Positions 32,541-38,708 of a stretch of 38,708 nt of DNA are shown piece by piece (position 1 is the stretch's first letter; every line of letters begins with the position of its first letter). Made by a program: the position numbers and the translations under genes. This DNA comes from CAZAGD01 sp049699975. Its GTDB lineage: Bacteria > Desulfobacterota > SM23-61. Where the stretch lies: NCBI GenBank assembly GCA_049699975.1, contig JBNAWB010000006.1, positions 1-38,708 on the forward strand, in the 5' to 3' direction. A model generated the notes under the pieces. That model was not told the DNA's origin, ran no database searches, and saw only the letters and a list, made by a program, of their open reading frames with translations.

Positions 32541-32795
32541 TTAATTTTTAGGCTGCAGGTACTGTTTGAGCAGGTGCATAATATTCTCTTCTCCTTCTGG
32601 AATTTCTAAGTCAGCATTGCCGCTCAAACGATGGAGGAGAATGATGGGGTCAAGAATTTCGCCACAGATTACGCAATGCCAGCCATAGAAAATGTTGTTA
32701 ATGTCATAAAATTTCTCGAATATCATCTTACCCCCGCAACGGATGCATTTCAAAGGGCTATTTTTATTTTCTTTATTGCAAGACTGAGTAAGCAT
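32541..32795 (-). CDS. Small two-CxxC zinc-ribbon protein
   Basis: A protein of 84 residues. Cys17 and Cys20 (CIRCG), then Cys41 and Cys44 (CVICG) form a four-cysteine ribbon around an aromatic strand (FYDINNIFYGWH). It has no signal peptide. The C-terminus is helical and acidic. Small proteins of this type are often regulators or rubredoxin/ribbon adaptors; no specific family was recognised. GAAAGGAAG precedes the ATG at a proper distance. Confidence 0.7.
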   Translation of the reverse strand: MLTQSCNKENKNSPLKCIRCGGKMIFEKFYDINNIFYGWHCVICGEILDPIILLHRLSGNADLEIPEGEENIMHLLKQYLQPKN

Positions 32796-33081
32796 TTAGG
32801 CTTCCTTTCTAAAAAAATCTAAAATTCTCTGGAAATAATCAGAGCGGTTGGAAGAATGATAATTTTAATTATTTTTTAATTTTAAAGAAAAAAAATTTTT
32901 AGCAAATAAGGCAAATAATGTATTTTGGGTGGCCAAAACCTGTATTTTGCGGAAAATTCCAAGGGATTTTAAAAATTTCTATATAATTCATTTTTGATTT
33001 ATATTTACTTAATTGGGTCATGACAAATTTTGAGCCTCGTTCTCCTAAATCACTTTTGGCCAAATAACCTTCTTTGGAATT

Positions 33082-33159
33082 TGGCGTCCCCAAGGGGATT
33101 TGAACCCCTGTTACCGGCGTGAAAGGCCGGTGTCCTTGGCCTGGCTAGACGATGGGGAC
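33082..33159 (-). tRNA. tRNA-Glu (anticodon UUC)
   Basis: On the minus strand the gene starts GTCCCCATCGTCTAGCC and ends GGGGACGCCA. The acceptor stem (GTCCCC/GGGGAC), the anticodon stem CCGGC/GCCGG around CTTTCAC (anticodon TTC), and the T arm with GGTTCAAATCC are all clear. The discriminator is G and CCA (33082-33084) is encoded. Confidence 0.97.
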
Positions 33160-33171
33160 AAAATTTAATAT

Positions 33172-33200
33172 AGAATACAATAAAAAAAACTGGATGTAAA
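33172..33200 (-). promoter_or_regulatory. Predicted promoter of tRNA-Glu
   Basis: On the minus strand TTTACA (33195-33200) and TATTCT (33172-33177) are separated by 17 bp, about 13 bp upstream of the tRNA 5' end. Confidence 0.5.
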
Positions 33201-33213
33201 GCAGATTTTTTTA

Positions 33214-33219
33214 TATAAT
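33214..33219 (+). promoter_or_regulatory. -10 box of a possibly leaderless DUF4124 transcript
   Basis: TATAAT at 33214-33219 ends 7 bp before the ATG at 33227, and no Shine-Dalgarno sequence lies between. Transcription would start at or next to the start codon. The -35 region is poor. Confidence 0.35.
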
Positions 33220-33226
33220 AAATCTA

Positions 33227-33754
33227 ATGAAAAAAATAAAGCCTGGGCTAAAGAGAGCAGTTAGGCTATTAATAATATGCCTGGGCATAGCTTTGCCCAT
33301 TTCTGGAGCGGCGGAAGTCTATAAATACATTGATGATAAAGGAGTAACGCATTTTACTGACCGCTTCGAGTCTATTCCTGCTAAATATCGCCCCCAAATC
33401 CAAATTATTAAAGAACAACCTACCTCTCCAATTTTGCCCCCTGCCTCCGAGCCAACAAAAGAAAAGGTAGAAGAATCGGAGAAGACCCAACCGCAAAAAA
33501 TAGCGCCCCCTCTGGGAAAGGGAGAGATAATTCCTTCTGCTAAAGAAGAAGAAAAGCTCAAGGTCCGCGAGGAAAAAGAAAAGCGAATTGCCGAACTTGA
33601 GCAACAAATTGAGGAAAAAAGAAAACAGCAGAGGAGTCTGCGCACCAATTGGATGGTTTATGACCGCTACGCTATTATCAGGTTAAACCAAGAAATTGAG
33701 AACTTAGAAAAACAGATAAAGGTGCTGCAGCGTGAGCTGGAAGAAGAAAGATAA
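33227..33754 (+). CDS. DUF4124-domain periplasmic coiled-coil protein
   Basis: A protein of 175 residues. A signal peptide (about 1-28) is followed by a DUF4124 domain with VYKYIDDKGVTHFTDRFESI, a proline-rich linker (about 65-100), and a charged coiled coil (about 105-175, RIAELEQQIEEKRKQQ, LEKQIKVLQREL). DUF4124 proteins are exported, of unknown function, and common in proteobacteria. The ATG has no good ribosome binding site, but the signal peptide supports this start. It is transcribed divergently from tRNA-Glu. Confidence 0.82.
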   Translation: MKKIKPGLKRAVRLLIICLGIALPISGAAEVYKYIDDKGVTHFTDRFESIPAKYRPQIQIIKEQPTSPILPPASEPTKEKVEESEKTQPQKIAPPLGKGEIIPSAKEEEKLKVREEKEKRIAELEQQIEEKRKQQRSLRTNWMVYDRYAIIRLNQEIENLEKQIKVLQRELEEER

Positions 33755-33912
33755 TTCGCGAAGACTTGCCAACCTTTTTATTTTCGCCCAGCTAAAAGAT
33801 AGTCCTATTTGTTTAATAAGAAATAAGTTGAGGTAAAAAATTTTTCCGCAAAAGCACGGGAAAGGAAGGGTCTGGATTAAAGAAAAGCTTTAATCTGCAG
33901 AAGGAGAAAAAA

Positions 33913-35064
33913 GTGATTCAAGGAATTTTCCGGGAGGAACATAATATCTTTCGCCAGTCAGTGCGGACCTTCTTGGAGAAGGAAGTTAAACCATACCTCT
34001 TAGAATGGCGAAAAAATCGACAGATTCCCCGGTCTATATGGCGACGGATGGGGGAACAAGGGTTCATTGGTTATTGGCTGGATGAAAAATATGGGGGAGT
34101 AAATGCTGACTTTCTCTATTCTTTAGTGCTCATTGAAGAGATGCACCGCGCCGGCGCATGGGAATTAGCGGCCGCCGTGGGGGTCCATAATGATATTACC
34201 ATGCCCTATATAGATATGTTGGGTACGGAAGAGCAGAAAAAACGCTGGCTTCCCAAGTGCTGTACAGGCGAGTACATCTCGGCTATCGGCATGACCGAAC
34301 CCGGAGCAGGTTCGGATTTACAGGCTATACGGACCTACGCTATAAGAGATGGGGATGAATACATTATTAATGGACAAAAAACCTTTATTACCAATGGTTA
34401 TTATTGTGACCTAATCGTCTTAGCGGTCAAGACTGATCTGCAAGTTCAGCCAGCCTACAAAGGAGTTTCCCTCATCGTGGTGGAAGATGGGACTCCTGGG
34501 TTCATTAAAAGCCGCAAATTGGAAAAAATGGGTTTGCATGCTTCGGACACGGCCGAGCTTTTTTTTGAGGATTGTCGCGTTCCGGCCGATAATCTTTTGG
34601 GTAAAGAAGGAGAAGGGTTCGGGCCGATGATGCGTAATCTTCAACAAGAGCGGTTAGTCTCTGCTCTCGGGGCCGTCCTTAGTGCCGAGAGAATGCTGGA
34701 GATTACCATCACCTATTGCCAAACCAGAAGTGTTTTTGGCCAACCCATTTCTCGCCATCAGCACAATGCCTTTAAGATTGTAGAAATGGCTACGGAGATT
34801 GAAATGGCTAAAAATTTTACATATCATTTAGTGGCCGAGCATTTGCAGAAGAATGATATAACTAAAAAAGTATCCATGGCCAAGTGGTATAATGCGGAGT
34901 TAGCTAATCGAGTAGCTTACCATTGTGTGCAATTACATGGCGGGTATGGTTATATGGACGAATATGAAATATGTCGCCATGCCTTGGATGTAAGGATGGG
35001 TTCCATTGCCGCGGGCACTACCGAGGTGATGAAGATGATCATTGCGCGCCTAATGGGTTTGTAA
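33913..35064 (+). CDS. Acyl-CoA dehydrogenase (long-chain/LCAD-like type)
   Basis: A protein of 383 residues, an FAD enzyme that forms a trans-2-enoyl-CoA. The AMTEPGAGSD-like motif (GMTEPGAGSDL, 126-136), the KTFITNG strand and the C-terminal GGYGYMDEYEICRHALDVR are present. The base found in medium-chain enzymes is replaced by Ala in SIAAGTTEV. Glu246 in QQERL matches the helix-G catalytic Glu of LCAD-type enzymes. The start is GTG, with AAGGAG 6 bp upstream. No electron-transfer flavoprotein or other beta-oxidation gene is next to it. Confidence 0.9.
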   Translation: MIQGIFREEHNIFRQSVRTFLEKEVKPYLLEWRKNRQIPRSIWRRMGEQGFIGYWLDEKYGGVNADFLYSLVLIEEMHRAGAWELAAAVGVHNDITMPYIDMLGTEEQKKRWLPKCCTGEYISAIGMTEPGAGSDLQAIRTYAIRDGDEYIINGQKTFITNGYYCDLIVLAVKTDLQVQPAYKGVSLIVVEDGTPGFIKSRKLEKMGLHASDTAELFFEDCRVPADNLLGKEGEGFGPMMRNLQQERLVSALGAVLSAERMLEITITYCQTRSVFGQPISRHQHNAFKIVEMATEIEMAKNFTYHLVAEHLQKNDITKKVSMAKWYNAELANRVAYHCVQLHGGYGYMDEYEICRHALDVRMGSIAAGTTEVMKMIIARLMGL

Positions 35065-35100
35065 CTTCCGTTTTGACTAAATTAATTAATAAAGGGAAGA

Positions 35101-36855
35101 ATGGAGAAAGACTTTTCTTTAGCCGAGCCGGAATTAGAAGTAGAAAAAGAAATCATAGCTCAAGCTAAAGATTTGCTCAATACTTTTATCAAAGCCCTCA
35201 AAGCTTACCGCCTCTATCCTCCAGAAAATCCGGCAGTGCAAGGGCTCAAAGACCAAGTATACCAAAAATTTCAATCTTTTCTTAATGACCATCATTCGTT
35301 GACCTTAAAAATAGGAGAAAGCGATATTTCCTTCAAAGGTGTTACTTTATATGAAAATCCAGATTTAAAAAACAGTTTAGCCTTCCTCTTCTATAAAGAT
35401 GGTATTAGAGAGTTACGTTTCCTGGAAGGTTTAGAAGATTGGGAGATTCAGGACTTTTTAGATATCTTAAAGGAAAGCGAGACCCTAAACCAATTGGAGG
35501 ATGATCTGGCCACGCTCATGTGGGAGAAGAATTTTGTCCACATCAGTTATGTGGCCGTAGATGTTTTTCTGGAAGAAATGCCCACGATAATTCCGGAAAG
35601 TCCTGCCCAATTCCGGGAGAAACTAAATTTGGAACCTATCCCTCCTTCTATAGCCGCAGATTTTGGCGAGGATGATCCAGAGGTCGATTTCTATGAAAGC
35701 TTCCAAAAAATGCCTCCTTCTTTGCCCGCGTTGAATAACCGGAGCGTTTATTTTCTCACTCCCGAAGAACTGGAAGGGTTACGTAAAGAAGTAGAGATGG
35801 AAATAAACCCGGCCTCTGTTTTTAACGTGGTAGATATTCTCTTGGAAATTCTGGCCTTGGAGAAAGACCCGCAGCCGTTTCAGAATACAGTGCAAGTTCT
35901 GGAAAAAGTATTGGATGCTTTAATCTCTTGGGGAGAATTTAAAAAAGCTAATGATTTGCTTACGCGCCTCAATATAATTTTAAATACCTATGAACTCTTG
36001 GATTGGCAGGCCAAGGCAATCCAGCAAATCTTGGAGAATGTCGGGGAAGAGTCGAGGATCGAAAAAATAGGCCAGATAATCGATAAGGGAGAAGGAGTAA
36101 ATTTGGATGAAGTTAGTAGCTATCTCCTTCTTCTGCGGCCTAACGCCATAAACCCTTTGATCAAAGTTTTAGGGGAACTCAATAACTCTAAGGCTAGACG
36201 AATGCTTTGCGAAGTATTGGTCGAGCTTGGTAAAAACAAAGTAGAGTTAATTGCTCCCCATATCGAAGACCACCGCTGGTTTTTAGTGAGGAATATCGCT
36301 TATATTTTGGGCAGAATTGGTAAAGAAATTTCGTTGCCCTACATCCAAAAGGCCTTGAGTCATATCGAGCCCAGGGTGCGCCGAGAAGCTGTGCAAGCAT
36401 TGGGCAGCATTGGGGGCCCTAAAGTTATCCCTTTACTCGAAAAAGCGCTGGGCGATGACGACCCCCGCATCCGCAGTATGGCCGCTCTTAATATGGCTCG
36501 CGTTGGCCGAAAAATAAGTTTGCCAATTCTTTTAAAAGTTATGCAATCTAAAGAATTTACTAAAAGGGATGCGGCGGAGATCAAAGCCTTTTTCGACGCC
36601 GTGGGTTCTATCGGTGATAACGAGGCGATAGGGACACTAAAAAAATTGTTGGAGCAGAAAAGTTGGTTAGGATTTGGCAAGAGAGAAGATATACGCTTAG
36701 GAGCTGCCTTCGCTTTGGCCATGATCGGTACCCCGGAAGCAAAAGAGATTTTGGAAGCAGGGAAAAATTCTCGGGATGAATCCATCCGTCTGGCTTGCAC
36801 GCAGGCTTTGAGCAGAAAGTCAAGCAAGGGAATTAGAGACTTCGCTATTTGGTAA
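35101..36855 (+). CDS. HEAT-repeat protein with N-terminal helical/beta domain
   Basis: A protein of 584 residues with no signal or membrane segment. An N-terminal domain (about 15-165) contains YRLYPPENPAVQGL and then LTLKIGESDISFKG. A middle helical part follows. The C-terminal ~230 residues (about 345-575) hold HEAT repeats, for example ISLPYIQKALSHIEPRVRRE and KVIPLLEKALGDDDPRIRSM. HEAT arrays bind proteins. The gene lies 3 bp before the HD-GYP gene, and the two N-terminal domains look alike, so they probably act together. Confidence 0.82.
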   Translation: MEKDFSLAEPELEVEKEIIAQAKDLLNTFIKALKAYRLYPPENPAVQGLKDQVYQKFQSFLNDHHSLTLKIGESDISFKGVTLYENPDLKNSLAFLFYKDGIRELRFLEGLEDWEIQDFLDILKESETLNQLEDDLATLMWEKNFVHISYVAVDVFLEEMPTIIPESPAQFREKLNLEPIPPSIAADFGEDDPEVDFYESFQKMPPSLPALNNRSVYFLTPEELEGLRKEVEMEINPASVFNVVDILLEILALEKDPQPFQNTVQVLEKVLDALISWGEFKKANDLLTRLNIILNTYELLDWQAKAIQQILENVGEESRIEKIGQIIDKGEGVNLDEVSSYLLLLRPNAINPLIKVLGELNNSKARRMLCEVLVELGKNKVELIAPHIEDHRWFLVRNIAYILGRIGKEISLPYIQKALSHIEPRVRREAVQALGSIGGPKVIPLLEKALGDDDPRIRSMAALNMARVGRKISLPILLKVMQSKEFTKRDAAEIKAFFDAVGSIGDNEAIGTLKKLLEQKSWLGFGKREDIRLGAAFALAMIGTPEAKEILEAGKNSRDESIRLACTQALSRKSSKGIRDFAIW

Positions 36856-36858
36856 AAA

Positions 36859-38322
36859 ATGGAAGAAGATAAACGGGCAGAAATTAGTGGTTTACTGGAT
36901 CAAAGTGTATTACCGGAACAAGAAGGGATAGAGATAATCCTGAGATTATACCGTCTTCTCAAAGGGGCCAGCTTATACGAGCGGAATAATACTTTGATCG
37001 AGCGTTTAACTCTGGACTGCTTACAAATCATTACACCTATTTTGCAGAGGGAAGGTCAACTTTTCTTAAAAATAGTCCGCGATGGTATTTTTTTTAATAA
37101 TCTCCGCATTCCCATAAAAGCTGATCGTTACGCCATTTTTAAAAGTTTTATCCAGGAAGTTAGCCAAAAAGGAATAGGCTCCATCGAAATCCTTAATGAA
37201 ATTTCTGCTGCGCATTTGCGAGAATTTGTTTTTTTATTAGCTGAGGCAGATGAGCATAACGAAAACAATTATCTTTATCTGAACCAGCAATTAGCCCAGC
37301 GGGGGATCAATGAAGTTAAAACGGATAAAATCGAATTTTTTAAAGATGGTTACATATCCATGGCGGCCAAAAGCCCCAAAGAATTTGCCAAAGAGGTTTA
37401 TTTCAAGAGTTTGAATTTAGTCCGGGAGGTGGTGGAAGGAATTAAGACGCAAAAAGTTATAAATATAAGAAAAGCCAAGCACCTGATGCAAAGTGCGGTA
37501 AATTCAATTATGCAGGATGAATCTGCTCTCTTAGCTTTGGCAAGTATAAAAAATTATGACGAATATACTTTTAATCACTCTGTTAATGTGGCTATTTATG
37601 CCATTGCCTTAGGGCAAAGGATAGGTATACCCAAGAAGGACTTATGCCATTTAGGCATAGCCGGCCTTTTTCATGATATTGGCAAGTTAAAAATACCACT
37701 GGAGATCCTTAACAAAAAAGAAAAATTATCAGCGGAAGATTGGGGGATTATTCGGGCGCATCCAGTCATTGGTACCGAGATCATAATTCAAATGAAAGAG
37801 TGGGGAGAACTATCTACGCGCTTAATCAGCGCCACTTTTGAGCATCATTTGAAATATGATTTGAGCGGTTATCCCAAGCTTTCCCGGAAAAAGAACCTCA
37901 CTCTTTTTGGCAAAATAGTTGCTTTAGCCGATTTTTATGATGCCTTGGTGCGCCCCCGGGTTTATCGAAAATTTCCTTATGTTTCCGAAAAAATTTTAGG
38001 TTTCATGCTGGAGCGGGCTGGCAAGGATTTTTCTCCAGCTTTGGTCAAAGTTTTCATTAACATGATAGGTATTTATCCCTTGGGTACTTTGGTCTTGTTA
38101 AACACCAATGAGATGGGTATTGTTTGGCAAACTCAAGAAGACCCTGATTTAATCGATCGGCCCAAAGTCTGCCTCCTCTATTATAGCGGTGGAGAATACC
38201 GCAAGGGCAAAGAAGTGGACTTGCGGGAAATTGATCCGGAAACTGGCCATTTTAAAAGGTGGATTGTAAAAACCTTAGACCCTAATGAGTACAATATAAA
38301 CGTGGCTGAGTTTCTTATTTAA
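36859..38322 (+). CDS. HD-GYP domain protein (putative c-di-GMP phosphodiesterase)
   Basis: A protein of 487 residues. The N-terminal domain (about 20-160) resembles that of the preceding HEAT protein. The C-terminal HD-GYP domain (about 225-400) has His240, His272-Asp273 with Lys276 (FHDIGK), His301, His329 and His330, and the GYP triplet at 337-339. The line normally reading HHERxDGSGYP is HHLKYDLSGYP here, so the GYP is kept but neighbours differ. HD-GYP enzymes hydrolyse cyclic di-GMP. No receiver or other sensor domain was seen. A C-terminal ~85-residue tail (beta-rich) follows. Confidence 0.88.
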   Translation: MEEDKRAEISGLLDQSVLPEQEGIEIILRLYRLLKGASLYERNNTLIERLTLDCLQIITPILQREGQLFLKIVRDGIFFNNLRIPIKADRYAIFKSFIQEVSQKGIGSIEILNEISAAHLREFVFLLAEADEHNENNYLYLNQQLAQRGINEVKTDKIEFFKDGYISMAAKSPKEFAKEVYFKSLNLVREVVEGIKTQKVINIRKAKHLMQSAVNSIMQDESALLALASIKNYDEYTFNHSVNVAIYAIALGQRIGIPKKDLCHLGIAGLFHDIGKLKIPLEILNKKEKLSAEDWGIIRAHPVIGTEIIIQMKEWGELSTRLISATFEHHLKYDLSGYPKLSRKKNLTLFGKIVALADFYDALVRPRVYRKFPYVSEKILGFMLERAGKDFSPALVKVFINMIGIYPLGTLVLLNTNEMGIVWQTQEDPDLIDRPKVCLLYYSGGEYRKGKEVDLREIDPETGHFKRWIVKTLDPNEYNINVAEFLI

Positions 38323-38352
38323 TCTTTCCCTCGAGGCGGGCTCTTTGGCCTT

Positions 38353-38708
38353 CTATTTCAGAATTAGAGGTCCTTTTAACCACCTCTTTTCCCCAGTAAG
38401 GGTAACTTTAAAATTTAAAGGAAAAGAGAAATAAGGGAAATCAATATACTGTTGCCAAGAAACAGCAATAATAAGATCATCGGTAGTATGCTTGATAGAA
38501 ATATTCCGGGGTTTAAGTTCAACTCCCGTCTCCGCTACATTAGCGATGACTTTTTGCGTTATTTCTATATCGCTTTTAGTGCTGCCTGCCACAGCCCAGT
38601 TCAAGGCTTCTTGAATCTTATATTTAACCTCGAAGTATGTCCAGATGGCTGAGCCAAATTTCAGGCTCCCATAAACGAAAATGACCGCTAAGATGAGGAA
38701 AAGAAGGC
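38353..38708 (-). CDS. Membrane-anchored small protein, 5' end missing at the window edge
   Basis: The frame stays open from the right window edge to a TAG at 38353-38355 (about 117 codons seen). The visible N-terminus is hydrophobic (LLFLILAVIFVYGSLKFG), i.e. a membrane anchor. A domain of about 95 residues follows, with alternating beta pattern (DDLIIAVSWQQYIDFPYFSF). It resembles small DUF4845-type or pilin-accessory proteins of Desulfobacterota, from memory only. It is convergent with the HD-GYP gene. The first in-frame start inside the window would be a TTG at 38604, but the upstream sequence is clearly part of the protein. Confidence 0.6.
   Translation of the reverse strand, partial: LLFLILAVIFVYGSLKFGSAIWTYFEVKYKIQEALNWAVAGSTKSDIEITQKVIANVAETGVELKPRNISIKHTTDDLIIAVSWQQYIDFPYFSFPLNFKVTLTGEKRWLKGPLILK

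Noticed and set aside
32899..33093. Minus-strand 64-codon frame
   Set aside because: Its start lies inside the tRNA-Glu gene, it has no ribosome binding site, and the region is AT-rich without recognisable domains.
33913..35064. Acyl-CoA dehydrogenase considered inactive because the medium-chain catalytic Glu is Ala
   Set aside because: LCAD-type enzymes carry the base in helix G, and Glu246 in QQERL fits that site.

Overview
The window comes from a bacterial chromosome. It reads as a diderm (Gram-negative) and probably anaerobic organism, because it carries an RlpA-type lipoprotein with a SPOR domain, the queA-tgt-yajC-secD-secF cluster, periplasmic M16 peptidases, a TorD-type molybdoenzyme chaperone and a C_GCAxxG_C_C protein. 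Several small proteins (a DUF4124 protein, a charged 164-residue protein, a two-CxxC ribbon protein and a HEAT/HD-GYP pair) resemble types I associate with Desulfobacterota and neighbouring candidate phyla. That placement is an impression from protein style and was not tested. Codon use and GC look even across the main genes. No phage, IS transposase, CRISPR array or rRNA was seen.

Layout. 0.1-4.9 kb: a YdcF-like membrane protein on the plus strand, then a minus-strand group (NlpC/P60-like protein, transaldolase, short 6-phosphogluconate dehydrogenase, threonine synthase). Two copies of a ~50 bp repeat bracket this block. 5.2-12.8 kb: a class I aminotransferase facing the minus-strand operon spoIID-queA-tgt-yajC-secD-secF (tRNA queuosine modification plus the accessory Sec translocon). 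12.9-14.15 kb: a decayed stretch with frameshifted and amber-interrupted reading frames on both strands, followed by an intact YihY/BrkB membrane protein. 15.1-23.7 kb: a tightly packed minus-strand series ychF, EamA transporter, rlpA, M16 (active), M16 (inactive), B12-binding radical SAM, M16 (active). 23.7-25.5 kb: repeat-rich intergenic DNA around a C_GCAxxG_C_C gene. 25.5-29.4 kb: a minus-strand operon iscS-like, iscU-like (with an added zinc ribbon), D-2-hydroxyacid dehydrogenase, mobB, torD. 29.6-31.6 kb: cinA convergent with a histone-deacetylase-like hydrolase. 31.6-33.2 kb: small proteins, a palindromic repeat and tRNA-Glu(UUC). 33.2-38.7 kb: a DUF4124 coiled-coil protein, an acyl-CoA dehydrogenase, a HEAT-repeat protein coupled to an HD-GYP protein, and an N-terminally truncated membrane protein at the edge.

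Most of the window is housekeeping. The points most worth a second look are: an IscS-like protein that lacks the PLP-binding lysine and other active-site residues, beside an IscU-like scaffold fused to a zinc ribbon; a CinA whose deamidase domain has lost its signature motifs; the HEAT and HD-GYP proteins, which appear to share one N-terminal domain; the radical SAM enzyme embedded among M16 peptidase genes; and the decayed 12.9-14.15 kb region with two in-frame TAG codons.
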